64,000 bases of DNA, from contig MVBO01000022.1 in the NCBI GenBank assembly GCA_002261195.1, positions 99,118 to 163,117 on the forward strand, read 5' to 3'. Shown one piece after another: positions 1 to 11,506 of this stretch. The DNA is from Bifiguratus adelaidae. Taxonomy: Eukaryota > Mucoromycota > Endogonomycetes > Endogonales. The notes beneath the pieces were generated by a model. It ran no database searches, was not told the origin of the DNA, and saw nothing but the letters and a program-made list of their open reading frames with translations. How positions within the stretch are numbered: position 1 is the first letter of the stretch; the number at the start of each line of letters is the position of its first letter. The translations under genes were made by a program, and so were the position numbers.

Positions 1-428
1 CGAGACTCCACCTGGTGGCGGTGCGTCTTGCGAAGAGATGGTGCAATGTCGATGTAGTCAACTTCAGCTGAGCTGTCAAAGATCCAGACTGATCCTGTGA
101 AAGGATCACTAACATTATTGAGGATGTAACGTGCTACTAAAGGTATTGAATTGGCTATTGTCCTGGTCTTGCCTAACACGAAGGTCAACTGTCCAAACGT
201 TGAAGGCAATATATTCCACTCACCGCCTGTGTTTTTAAGATCAAAATACTTCAAACATCCTTCGTTGGTGACGAAGAGCACATAATTCTGTCCATCCGAG
301 TCAGGTGTTGCCCTCACGTTGTATTGACCCCACCTGAATGCACGATGCGCATACAATGGTGCTCCGCAAGTCGAATTCTTGATAAATTCCGGTACCTGGC
401 TCAGTGGACTTAAACAATGGCTGGTCAT
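1..428 (-). CDS. Unidentified protein, 3' end cut by the window edge
   Basis: The minus strand is open from an ATG at 428 to base 1, about 142 codons, with no stop. The ATG has a good context (ACC before it) and an in-frame stop lies just upstream. Readable stretches include FRWGQYNVRATPDSDGQNY and TGSVWIFDSSAEVDYIDI, which have the alternating hydrophobic and polar look of beta-rich, possibly extracellular or propeller-like folds. Another frame (301-561) starts with a hydrophobic, signal-peptide-like stretch (LALFRIWSITFCSNLGTIAM), so the true first exon may lie there and be spliced in; I found no convincing intron linking them. No family recognised. The reading frame is moderately secure, the 5' end is not. 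Confidence 0.4.
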   Translation of the reverse strand, partial: MTSHCLSPLSQVPEFIKNSTCGAPLYAHRAFRWGQYNVRATPDSDGQNYVLFVTNEGCLKYFDLKNTGGEWNILPSTFGQLTFVLGKTRTIANSIPLVARYILNNVSDPFTGSVWIFDSSAEVDYIDIAPSLRKTHRHQVES

Positions 429-930
429 GGTGAGAATCAGCGGTTATGGGGACGTTCTTGGGCATCGCGTTTGGTTGTGCTTGAATCATGGCAATGGTCC
501 CAAGATTGCTACAGAAGGTTATAGACCATATTCTAAATAATGCAAGATGCGTACCCCGCAAAGAGTATTACGTCCGTGAGCGTCACGTCTTCTAGACATG
601 CTGTAGAAAGCTTCAAGACGGGTTCCTAGAAAGCATCAAACAAGTATGAGCATCGACAAACATATGTGTGAGCGCACATGTTCTACCTTGAGTATGCTCA
701 CAATACTCTGCCCAAAGCGCTCAGAATCCATAGTAAATATCAGAAGACGAACGACGCCAGCATTGCTAGCCAACAGCACTGCAAGTTGTCTAGCGACAAA
801 TTAGATGATATCCTCGAAAAGCATGCTTCTACATTCACTCACTTTTCGCCTGTGAGACCGACTATGCGTTGCAATTCCATGGACAGAGAGGGAGGTCGCA
901 TGCCATGCTGATATACTTCGTCACCATGAA
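429..930. other. Intergenic, no gene recognised
   Basis: About 500 bases between the edge gene and the 3' end of the next minus-strand gene. Only short unsupported reading frames occur. The part nearest 428-561 may hold the true 5' exon of the edge gene. Confidence 0.4.
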
Positions 931-1645
931 CTAAAGATGAGGAAAAAGAAATCGAGTTAGAGTGAAATGGCATGCTGCACGAATTGCCCTACCAAGCATA
1001 GCATCCGTGCACTTCTCATGCTCGTTCCAAGTCGTGTCGTCTGTTTCGGGAAATAAGCAAATCTGCCGCAACAGCATGATTTTTTCCCTCGCATCTTCCC
1101 GAAATGCAATGATCCAGAGATTCTGGCGCGTGTACAAATACACGTGCGGTCGTTGGATCAAAACGCAAAGGCATTGTTCGACATGTTGAATATCTACTTT
1201 GATCCGCCATTGCGCCAACAATTTGGTCGTAGCTATTGAGTTGCTGCTCCTGGTTTCGGATCCAGTTCCTTCACCATGCGCGCCGTCGTCAGAATGCATT
1301 CTAAAGATGCTTAGCACCATAATTGCGAAAGCAATACTTGCCTCTTTCTGACACCTTGCAAGCCAACCTCATAGGCATAAATATGAGCGCCAATAGTCAC
1401 AACAAGTAATACAATGACCTTAGCATGCTGTAACTCGAAAAAGCCGACTCCAAGTACGGGCTTTTGCAACGTCAAGGTTGTCTGAGTTCGCGTTAGTGCA
1501 ACCTCTACAAAACCCAACAACAGACGGTTTTTCGCCAACTTACCAGCATGTCCACATCGTAACATAACGTCACCTCATTGACTCCTGTTCGCAGCGCCGA
1601 TAATGGCTTGTCCTCAACGAACCCATGAGCGCGGCACCATGTCAT
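931..1645 (-). CDS. Unidentified protein in three exons with one hydrophobic segment
   Basis: Start ATG at 1645, stop at 931. Exon 1 ends in YDVDML before a short GTAAGT..TAG intron. Exon 2 carries LGVGFFELQHAKVIVLLVVT and IGAHIYAYEVGLQG. A GC..AG intron with a CTAAG branch-like site then joins RKR to MHSDDGAHGEG. The last exon has a hydrophobic block (QCLCVLIQRPHVYLYTRQNL) and ends FLFPHL. Alternating hydrophobic strands of the type VIVLLVV..HIYAYEV could come from a beta-propeller or from a membrane segment; I do not recognise the family. The start codon is only 37 bases from that of the divergent SART3-like gene, so the 5' regions must overlap. The frame is held by two splices that both keep phase; the product is unknown. 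Confidence 0.45.
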
Positions 1646-1682
1646 GTCATGCGCGTCTCCAACAAGATTTCCTTTCTTGACG

Positions 1683-4410
1683 ATGGACGAGTCAGTGAAG
1701 GTGCAAGTGGAAGAAGAAGCAAAAGCGCCAGTGAAAGAAAGAGAAGAAGACGTTGTTACTGAAGAGCATGACGAATCGTCTACTGACTTGTTGGCGCAAG
1801 TGGCCGAGGCGATCGAGCAGGTAAGTTGGACTAGGGTCAAGGCGTTCAGCGTGAACAGAAAAGTTCAATGTTGCGCAGCTTGCCAGGGATCCCTATCAAT
1901 ACGACAAGCATGTTGCGCTGATTCAAAGCTTGCGAACACTTGGCATGTTTGAAGAACTGCGCAACGCCCGTGAGCAAATGCGGCAGTTGTTTCCTCTTTC
2001 TGAAGGTACGTGCAACGGCGGAAAGACTCAGAGATCCAAGCTCATCAATTGGCTTCCGTAGCGCTGTGGACAGAATGGATAGAGGATGAGAAAAGCATGG
2101 CTCTCGACAAGGAAGGCAAAGAATTGGTCCTGAACCTGTATACTCAAGCCCAGCAGGATTACCTTTGTGAGTTGGTCATCATGGTGGTGACAATGGATCA
2201 CTAATTTGCCTTTCATCGTCAGCCATTCCGTTATGGAAGGAAATGCTGGAATACGTTTTTGAAGAGTTCAATAATGAAGAGGAAGAGGAAGCGGATGATC
2301 GACTGGATATCGACCTAAACAAGATTAGGGAATTGATGAAGGAAGCACTCTTGGCGACTCAATATCACTTTACGCAAAGCCAGCAAGTCTGGCGCGTGTG
2401 TCTTGATTTTGAAATGAATCAACTTGAGGTGAGTTGCGAATCCACTCGCAGTCTTTCCTTTCGTCAGTGTTGCTGACGTTAAAACCCTAGAAGCATCCAG
2501 AGTAGGTCGCGCCCGAGGATTATCATCTCCCAATCATACTAAAAGCATTTGCTAGGTACAAGGAAGAACAACGAAAGCGCTTAAATGACATGTTTGCGCG
2601 TCGAACTGAAATTCCACATTCAGGTAAGCAGGTTTATGTGGGGCGCAGGGCATGATGTTGACTCCTTTCCAGATTTAGAGGAAACATGGACGCTCTACTC
2701 AACATTTGTTTCGGAGACGGATAGCGAACATTTTGAAGAACGTATGGTGCAGGCCACGAAAGCCAAAAGCGCGACTTTGAAGCGATCGGACGACCTGGAC
2801 AAAAAGGAGCGTGAGCTGGCAAGTATTGTGTTTGTTTGCGTACATGCTACCTCTTGCTTACGCATTCAGTTCAGATGGCCAGCGAGAACAGGTTGGATGG
2901 ATACCATTATTACATTGACAAGGAAACGCATCAAAAGAAGCCAGATCTCTTCACGCTGTCCTGCCTATACGAACGGGCAATCTCCGAGTTTTATCTTGAC
3001 CCAAGTATATGGCTAGAATATGTTGGATTCATGGTGAGTGACGCGTCCTCAAGAGATTGACATGTACCACTCAACCAGTGTATCTTTCTAGCTTGAGCAT
3101 TTTAATTTGAATGAGGCACCGCTAAGGGTTTGTCAGCGAGCCATCAGGAATTGTCCCTGGTCAGGGGATATATGGACATCACTCTTTCAGATTATGGTAT
3201 GTTTACGGTGCACATTGAGCTATCTCGGTTGACATGCCTTGATCTAGGAGTCTCGCGTTACCGAACACGATATCATTGAAGGTAGGGTGTGTACAATCCT
3301 CTTCCATCATTGACAAGGCCTTGTTAGAAAACTTCCAAAGGGCGATTCAACATCCTCTACTCTCAAGAAGTCCAGACGACTATATTAAGGTACTAGTATC
3401 TCGATGTGACTATTACCGAAGACGTGCCCTTGGAGCCGAAGGTAATACTCATTAGATAAGATGCTGATTTGGCATGATCTCAACCTTGGCACTTGTAGCT
3501 GCAGAACGCAATTTGGAACAATTCGTGCTCGTGTTGGAAGAAAGCACGTTATTGGAAAAGCAAGTTTTGCCGGAAGGCGACCCGACCTACCGCTTGCAAC
3601 GTTATCAATCTCATATTCAAGTATGTCATCTCTTGTCTGCATTCTCTTGTCCATCTTACATTATTTCTGCAGGAAACGTTGTTCCAAGACACGGTTGCCG
3701 CAACAAAGACATGGGATGCCATAATCAAATCCCATGGCAAAGAATCTGAGGCATTTCTGTCCTATATTGAGTTCGCCAAAAGACATCAGGATTACAGAAA
3801 AGTCCGATCGCTATTCAAGCAAGCATCTATCAAATTGATCGATTGGCCGGAGCGAATATGGGATGCATGGATTCAGTTTGAGCATTTATACGGAAGCGCA
3901 GATACCCTACTAGAAGCCGTTTTACGAACCGATCGACAGCGAAGAATTGTCAACAAGAAGCGAGCTGAGGAAGCCTACAACATGTCCCAAGCGCAAGTAG
4001 CGCAAGCGGCCGTGCAAGAACAAAAGACGCAACGAAACGCGGAGAGGATGCGCGAATTTCGCGAGCGGAAAAAGGACGAAAAGCAAGAAACACAGCAACA
4101 GGCACGTGGAACGAAGCGACAGGGCCATGAAGGCCATCGTGCTCAGGACCCAACATCAAGAGACGCAAAACGTACCAAAACGACAGAGACCGAAAACCCC
4201 AACGGCACCTCCTCCGCCGCACCTACCACGACATCCTTCTTGGCTCCCCGCACCGTCAATCGCCCGAATCGACCTAAAAAGCGCGGCTTCGAGACTGTAT
4301 CTCGAAAAACCGTACAATCCGCCTCCATAGAGGGCAAATCACAAGCAATAGCCGACAAAAAGGGCAAAAGCAACGACGACTTTAGAGCTATGTTACAAGG
4401 CAAGCAATAA
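1683..4410 (+). CDS. SART3-like U4/U6 snRNP recycling factor with HAT repeats and no RRM
   Basis: Many short exons spell a half-a-TPR (HAT) protein. The N-terminus is acidic, followed by DPYQYDKHVALIQSLR, then LWTEWIEDEK, IPLWKEMLEYVFEEF, YERAISEFYLDPSIWLEYV and CQRAIRNCPWSGDIW. The last HATs are IWDAWIQFEHLYGSADTLLE. A charged coiled linker (residues RERKKDEKQETQQQ) and a low-complexity tail follow. The protein ends KSNDDFRAMLQGKQ, matching the C-terminal Lsm-interacting motif of SART3 and Prp24. SART3 family proteins re-anneal U4 and U6 snRNA and normally carry RRMs between the HATs and this tail; here one uninterrupted exon (from about 3679) runs from HAT to tail with no RNP1 or RNP2 motif. 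An 11-nt micro-exon (2491-2501) is needed to keep frame. The start has a divergent neighbour 37 bases away. Family call strong; RRM loss is read directly. Confidence 0.85.
2491..2501 (+). other. 11-nt micro-exon in the SART3-like gene
   Basis: The bases AAGCATCCAGA are flanked by a CCCTAG acceptor and a GTAGGT donor. Including them gives ..NQLE-KHPE-YKEEQRKRLNDMF.. and restores phase between the exons ending at 2428 and starting near 2556. Skipping it breaks the frame. Confidence 0.6.
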
Positions 4411-4761
4411 GTCATTCTCACTATCTCCCCCCGTTTTCCCCGTTTTCTTTAATCACGTTAAATATACATGGCATGGTTTTGCCCAGTGCAACCTCTCCAA
4501 TGAGAAACCTTGCAACCACGCTCAGGAATATGCCATGTAGACAAAGAATGCCCTTGTTCCCGCACTCGCCCGGATGAACTCTACATCATCAAAAAGATGC
4601 CTCGGTCCGGGAGGAAGGCAACGCACAGCCAAAAAGACTGAATTTTGCTGCCTTCATCGAGTGCTTCACGAGAGCCAATCACATGATCCTGTGTATATAG
4701 TCGATACTGAAATTATGGGATTCATTTTGACTGTCTTGCTGTTGACCAGACGTTGCCTGCT
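4411..4761. other. Intergenic, upstream region of QNS1
   Basis: About 350 bases between the SART3-like stop and the QNS1 start, with a pyrimidine-rich stretch near 4420-4450 and no coding signal. It should hold the QNS1 promoter; I saw no distinctive element. Confidence 0.4.
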
Positions 4762-7530
4762 ATGGGTCACTTGATTACGGTGGCAGCATGCTCGCTCAAT
4801 CAGTGGGCGTTGGACTTCGAGGGGAACTTGCAGCGTATTCTCAAGAGTATTCGGATAGCGAAAGAGCGAGGTGCTCGTTTACGTGTCGGACCTGAGCTGG
4901 AGATAACGTAAGGATTGAATAGTCGGGAAAGCGCGGCTGACTCGGACGTTGACACGCGTATAGAGGATATGGATGCTATGACCATTTCTTGGAGGGAGAC
5001 ACGTATTTGCATTCATGGGAAATGCTCGCTGCGTTGCTATCTGACAAGAGTACCTTTGACATGATCAATATTATTGGCATGTAAGTCTTGCTAGGAAGGG
5101 GGATGTATGCGCTATTCATGGACTGATCGTATTACAGGCCAGTCATGCACAAGTCAGTAAAATACAATTGTCAGATTGCGATTCACAATGGCAAGATTTT
5201 GCTCATTCGACCCAAGAAATATCTGGCCAACGACGGCAATTATCGCGAGATGCGCTATTTCACGCCGTGGACAAAGAAGGGCGTTACGGAAGATCACTAC
5301 TTACCTCGAATGATCCAACGAATCACTCAGCAGACGACAGTTCCGTTCGGAGACGCTGTGTTGGCGACTCATGATACCTCGGTCGGGATCGAAACCTGCG
5401 AAGAAATCTTTACGCCGTTGAGTCCGCATATTGATATGGGATTAGATGGTGTAGAGATCTTTACCAACAGCAGTGGAAGTCATCACGAGTTGAGAAAGCT
5501 ATATCGACGCATTGATCTGATCAAAGGGGCCACTTCAAAAGTCAGTACTCGGCATTGGGTACTTTAGAACGTACTGACAAAGACATGCATTCTAGTTGGG
5601 TGGCATCTACTTGTATTCCAATTCTCAGGGCTGTGACGGTGATCGATTGTATTACGATGGCTGTGCTTTGATTGCCGTCAATGGAGAAATTGTCGCCCAA
5701 GGCACCCAATTCTCCTTGAACGATGTGGTAAGTAATTGCATACTTTGCATGAACCTCCCCCCCATTATGCATAGCGGACCAACACATAGCATTTTTTAGG
5801 AAGTCGTCACCGCGACGATCGACATTGAGGACGTGCGATCTTTCCGAGGATTTTCGGCTTCCCGAGGCATGCAGGCATCGAACTCTCAAGCATTTGAACG
5901 TATACCTGCTCCAATTGCCTTCTCCAATGCTGATCTGGAGGCTGATCCGACGGTGCGTCCCGCTAAAATCCAATCGCCCCGCTACCATCTACCAGAGGAA
6001 GAAATCGCATTGGGCCCGGCATGTTGGCTATGGGATTATCTGAGACGATCTAGAACGCAAGGCTACTTTTTGCCTCTCAGTGGAGGCATCGACAGTTGCG
6101 CCACGGCAGTGATTGTCGCTTCCATGTGCAGACTAGTGGCTGAGGCTACAAAGAATGGTGTTGAAGAGGTGATAGAGGACGCTCGCAGAATTGTGGGTGA
6201 AGACGAAAATTCGGAATATGTTCCATCGGATCCCCAAGAGTTTGCGAAGTAAGGACCCAGTACGCGTTTGGATCCATTTTTGTTCTAATGTCATCGCCGT
6301 CCCTAGTCGCATCTTTCACACTTGCTATATGGGCACAGAAAATTCAAGCATCGAAACGCGGGAGAGAGCCAAAGACCTCGCCAGCGTCATTGGAAGGTGA
6401 AGGGAGATCCAGAGCCGTTGGAATATGTTTTGATTTTTGCTTCCATGATTCAGTTATCATACGGATCTCAACATGGACAGTGTTGTTACTGCCATGCGCA
6501 ATTTGTTTGGGTTGATCACAGGCTTCAAACCAACCTATAAAGTCTACGGTGGTTCCAATGCCGAAAATTTGGCACTGCAGAATATCCAGGTATGTCCATG
6601 ATGAAGCAATCGCCACGTTGTTGGCATCTCACCAACATGGGATTCGAGGCACGTCTTCGTATGGTTACTGCGTATTTATTTGCTCAACTGCTCCCGTGGG
6701 TACGAGGACGAACAGGAGGACTGCTTGTCCTTGGTAGTGCCAATGTTGATGAAAGGTTCGTTTATACATGAAGCCTTGTCATCTCATACTGATCATTCAA
6801 TCTAGTCTACGAGGCTATCTTACAAAGTATGATTGCTCCAGCGCCGATGTCAATCCTATTGGGGGAATCTCAAAAACGGATCTGAAGCGGTTCATCGCGT
6901 GGGCTGAAAAGGAGTTTGACATGCCCATTTTGAATAAGTGTGTGAATGCGGCTCAAAGTTTGCAATCGCCTCGCATTGACTGTATGTCTTTACAGGTTCC
7001 TGAATGCCGTACCCACAGCAGAGTTGGAGCCAATCACCAAAGAATATGTTCAATCGGATGAGGTATGGCCGATGTTGAATGTTTTGACATTTTATCTCTG
7101 ATATTGCTTCCACAGGCTGACATGGGCATGACGTATGATGAGCTATCGCAATTTGGACGATTGCGAAAGGTAGAGCGGTGTGGTCCCTTTTCCATGTTCT
7201 CCAAACTTGTTCATGAGTGGGATCTCAGCCCGACCAAGGTAAAGTGTACTAGGGCCGGATACCAAGCACTATCTTGACATCGGCGGTTAGGTTGCTGAGA
7301 AGGTCAAGCGATTCTTCTTTTACTACTCCGTCAATCGACACAAGCTGACGACGCTCACACCGTCCTATCACGCGGAATCCTACAGCCCGGATGATAACCG
7401 TTTTGATCTGCGACCATTCCTCTACAACACTCGCTGGACATGGCAGTTTAAGCGTATAGACAAGGCGGCAGCGTTTCTTGAACAGCATAGACAAGCTAAA
7501 GCAGCTGTCAATGAGGATGAGATTGATTAG
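4762..7530 (+). CDS. QNS1: Glutamine-dependent NAD+ synthetase
   Basis: Makes NAD+ from nicotinic acid adenine dinucleotide, ATP and glutamine, the last step of the de novo and Preiss-Handler routes, in the cytosol. It starts [19 protein letters not shown], the usual start of eukaryotic Qns1. The N-terminal nitrilase-type glutaminase domain shows [17 protein letters not shown] and the catalytic-cysteine segment ETCEEIF. The C-terminal synthetase domain has the ATP-binding P-loop [12 protein letters not shown], then [10 protein letters not shown] and [11 protein letters not shown] type segments. It ends [14 protein letters not shown]. About ten short introns, the first right after PELEIT. Domain order and span match the family (around 700 residues). 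A tandem small gene follows 66 bases downstream. NAD kinase, which uses the product, is also in this window (37551-39869). Very secure. Confidence 0.95.
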
Positions 7531-7596
7531 CAACCTGTAGAATAGAAAGAGTAAAAGACAAGTAATTTCGACCCACACCAATCACTTTTTCGCAGC

Positions 7597-7914
7597 ATGG
7601 GCAAATCAGCCAAAAACTTTAAACGGCCAACGCGCAAAGAAAAGCAAAACAAGTTCATCAGCAAAGCGAGCGTCCAAGACCACAAGGAGGCACCACCCAA
7701 AGACAAAAAGTCAAGTGGTATTTCAAAACAACCAGCGAAATCATCAGTGGCTCTTGCTGTGAAGAAACGTGTGGACAAGCAACCCCTTGCCATGGCGATT
7801 GATCAACCAGCAAAGGCAAACGAGAAGGCATCGGTACAAGATGCTCGACCAACGCGGGATTACGTGGACATGTATTCGGGCAAGCGCACCTACAAGCCTG
7901 CATTGGTCAAATAG
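7597..7914 (+). CDS. Small lysine-rich conserved-type fungal protein
   Basis: Single-exon frame of 105 codons starting MGKSAKNFKRPTRKEKQNKF and ending YVDMYSGKRTYKPALVK. It is very basic, hydrophilic and has no membrane segment, so a nuclear or nucleolar location is likely (inference). Many fungi have a short protein that begins MGKSAK..KR and ends in a DYV..GKR-type patch; the function is not known to me. It lies 66 bases after QNS1 on the same strand and converges on the coiled-coil gene, with only 41 bases between the two stop codons. Confidence 0.7.
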   Translation: MGKSAKNFKRPTRKEKQNKFISKASVQDHKEAPPKDKKSSGISKQPAKSSVALAVKKRVDKQPLAMAIDQPAKANEKASVQDARPTRDYVDMYSGKRTYKPALVK

Positions 7915-7955
7915 AGTGCAATCTCGCCAAAATAATTGTGTACATTATCTGTAGA

Positions 7956-10900
7956 CTACAGTTTCGGATTCGCTAGACCAAGGATATATCTAAATTCTGC
8001 CTTGTAATCTTCCCTCATCATGCTGAGATGCCGTGAATCGAGATGTTGGAACCAGTCCAGGAGCGTTGCGAGCTTTGATTGATCTCCACTCGCCAAAATG
8101 AGAATGGTATGAGCGGCCGCTTCTTGCTGATGGAATTCTCCTAATGAGATCTTAGCACGGCCTCAACGAGCGCAAGTAGAGGCAATTTACCTTCGTGCAG
8201 GTTCGTGCCATGTTGAAGCGTGCCTTCCATCCATGTAATCAAATCTTCGACGCCAGGCTTGAAATCGCTGCCGCTCAAAGCTGTCCTTCCCACACTACCT
8301 GCGGAAACAAGTATGAGCATGGATGAAAGGATAGAAAGCCACTAATCCTGTACCTGTAATCTCTAAGCAGAGGTTTACCAACTTTCCTGATGCCATGAGC
8401 GGGCCCACGCCAGCGTTGATAATCTGTTGATACGCCGTTGGCCAATCGGGATAATGATAGGCAGCAAGCTCCAAAGCTTTCGCCAGGGTGAATGCTTCGT
8501 CCTCGGTATTGTCTACGCGAGATTAGAACAGAGATTAGTGACCAGCGAGTGTAATACCTTCTCCTGCAGCTACTCGAAGTTGAAATGCTTCAGATTTGAG
8601 AATGCATAAGATGTCGTTGATGAGGTCATCCAGGAACGGGGCTGCATCATGTGGTGCCCAACCGAAGCGCTGCATGTTGCTGGAAACAGACATTGCAAAT
8701 GGAGATTGAAGCGCTTCGACAAGACCGGCGAAAATGGATTGAATGACATATAGACAAATGTGCGCTGAAGCTACGCTTTAGGACAGTTCTGCGTGGCCAA
8801 GACTTATACTTACAAAAATTCTTGGGGTCGGAAACGATCTGAGAGAACGCTTCTGGGTAGACTGCAAAGACGTCGGATACGGTATCCAGCATGCAATTTC
8901 CAGGTGGCAGTTCGCGCATAAGATCAAAGCATAGCACGCGCAAGTATTTGCCGTAAGTCATGGCACTGTTGTCGGCATTCCGACATATCACGGCGTACGT
9001 GCGCACAAAGCGTCTGCTCATTTCAGTCAGCGTGCATGTTCAATTGGCAGAAAACATACCTATGCGGCTGGCCTTTTCGATCTGGAGCTGAGATGGCGTA
9101 TTTAAAGATCATCCTAGCGAACCAATCGCACATTACCCCGCGTACGGACTAGAATATGCGAGTAAGCGCTACTTGAAGCTGCCACACAAGGCACATCTTT
9201 GCATACCTCGGTCTGTCGATGCCAGAAGCTGTATAGAAATCTGGCAATGGCCACGTCCGCATCCGCAAAGTATGTCGGCAACAGTACTGCCGAAGCGTCA
9301 TTGGGTAGTTCATGTCGCGTCACTTTAGACACCTCGACTTCTGGGCCAGTAAGCTCTGAAATTTGCGTGGTGAAAATGCTTTCCAAAGCAACCAAAAATA
9401 CGTCCAGATAGTCAGAGACATATGGATCTAGCTCGCTGATGTTCACGAGCAAATGTTCGGAATCGGATTGAATTGTCTTTAAAAGGTTCTTCATCTCTAA
9501 AACCACAAAATTTAACGAAAGGCGATCAACACTATATAGGGCACGTATACCTTGAAGCCGGTCCTTTGTGGACATTCGCTTGATGGAAATTAGTCGGTCT
9601 CGGGGAGTGGATAGTGGTGACAGGAGAGCGTTAGATAATGGCATTGGCGAGTTTGGAGCAACAACAGCTGTATAACACGTTTCAATGCGGTCGGGCGGTA
9701 CTTGATCTTCCTGCTGTTGTTCTCTTTGTGATGCCCTCTCTGCTGCCAGCTCGGCCTTTGTTCGCCTTTTGCGCTTTTTGGGGGGTGGCGACAGCTCGAT
9801 GGCCGTTTCGATTTGATGATCTGTTGGGTGTGGCTCAACAGGTGATGCCTACAACAACATCATCAACGACATTTTCATGGCACGCTCAATCTACATACCT
9901 CAACAGGGCGACCGGCATTTATACGAGCACTCCTGAGGCTCACTTTCAACTCGGCAATGGTTACCAAATGTTCCGTGTTGACGTCTTGCAATACTCTCTA
10001 TGGGCAAAAACGAAGATAAGTATCAAAAAGTCGAAGTCAGTGTGGATTACCTTTTCTTTGAGCATTTTCTCGTTTTCATCGCGCAGCACTTGAAGCTCAG
10101 TCACAGACGACTCCGAACCCGTTGCCATCTGGCCGAATTTCGCAGTTGCGAGTTCACTCTCTTTTGCTTTCAGTAAATTCTTGAGTTCCGCTATTTGTGC
10201 GCTCGCTTGTGCATGAGCTGCATGTTCTTCCTGGTCTGCTTGTGCCAGGTTCTTGTTTCTTTGCCTTTCCCGCTCCACCTCCTTCTGTAATCGTTCGTTC
10301 TGTTTGGTGAGCTTAGCATTTTCTTGAATGAGTTTGTGATTCATTTCGCTAAAGTCGTCCCCATGAATGGATGGTGAACCATTTTTGGTGGCACCAGCAC
10401 CATTGATACCCTTGTGCAATTCTTCGCGCATCATGGACAGCTCAACTTCGTGCGCAACCTTGTCGGAGTCATGTTCCTCTTTCAACGAGGCATACTCGCT
10501 TCTTAAAGCCTCGAGCTCTTCTAGCGCTTTCAAGTGCTGCTTTGCTTCAATCTCCCGTCTTTTCAAGTCTCTCTCCAACGCCTTATAGTCGGTTCGAAGC
10601 TTGTCCCGTTCCTTCTCGACACCTTTAAGCCTGTCAAATTCCTCCTTTTGGGCTCTCAAGTGCGTGACATCTTGTTCAAGTGACTTGATTCTCTTCTCTC
10701 TGCTCGAGGGTTGACAGCAATTCCACACCCGCGGCCGAATTTACTTGCCTCGTTTTTAGCTCCTCCTCCAACACTTTGATTCTGTTGTTTCGCTCCAAAA
10801 GTACAGTTTTCGATGGCGCATTTTCCTGTCGCTCATATTCAAGTTGCGTCTTGATCATCTAGTCGGATTATCAGAATAGTCTGTAACAGGCTGATGCAGA

Positions 10901-11506
10901 GATCGTCTACCTCTGTCGCGGTATACTTGCTTCGCCATGAATCGGACATTTCTCGAGCGTCTTCAAGCTGCCTCTTGAGTAACGACAGTTCTTGGTTCAG
11001 CGCATCCTCTCTGCCTCGAAGCTTATCCATATCATCGCGATGCTTAGCCAGTATAGAGTCCACTTCTTGCTGTCGATGTCGGTTTCGATCCGCGTCGGCT
11101 TTGAATATGTCCAACTCGGTCGTAAGGAGATGAATTTCCTTTTGCGCATTCGTGAGCGACGCTTTGAGGTCCGCGAGCTCAGTGCGCAACGAAGTGAGCT
11201 CTAGATGCAAATAAAGGCGGCGAAAGGTGAGCGGAAGAAACTAAAAGGTAAAGCATGTATTGTACCTGCTTCCTTGGTGGATATTAGCTTGTAAAGCTTG
11301 CCAGTGTTAATGACACGCTCCTTGACAGCCTTAATATTCGCCATAATGACCTCTGGCGACACAGAACCGAGCTCCATGGATGGCGCGCTACCAGCGTTCG
11401 CAACTGAGTCAGACGCGCCATTGTCTTTTTGACCACTTTGCTCCGCCTGAGAAGGTTGTTCTGTCTGCTTTTCCCCCTCCGACAGCCCTGTAGTCTGCTT
11501 CGTCAT
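7956..11506 (-). CDS. Large coiled-coil protein with a nuclear-type basic patch and a helical C-terminal domain
   Basis: Start ATG at 11506 (MTKQTTGLSEGEKQTEQ), stop at 7956. After a Gln/Ser-rich head comes VIMANIKAVKERVINTGKLY and then several hundred residues of heptad coiled coil (for example ELADLKASLTNAQKEIHLL, LEQDVTHLRAQKEEF). The coil ends RDENEKMLKEK-RVLQDV. Next is an NLS-like patch, PPPKKRKRRTKAELAAERA. The C-terminal half is alpha-helical and cysteine-containing (LSTPRDRLISIKRMS, RRFVRTYAVICRNADNS, YLRVLCFDLMREL, MQRFGWAPHD, ALELAAYHYPDWPTAY), ending YILGLANPKL. A coil followed by a helical domain is known from ICE1 (snRNA little elongation complex) and from ATRIP; I cannot decide between these or neither. 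Splices were followed by phase across about nine exons. One gene is the simplest reading; a split into two genes near 9950 is possible but no stop or start separates them. Confidence 0.6.

Noticed and set aside
9950-9962. Boundary between two separate genes in 7956-11506
   Set aside because: The exon joining the coil (RVLQDVNTEHL) to the next part keeps phase across a good 50-nt intron and no stop or start codon intervenes, so one gene is simpler, though not proven.
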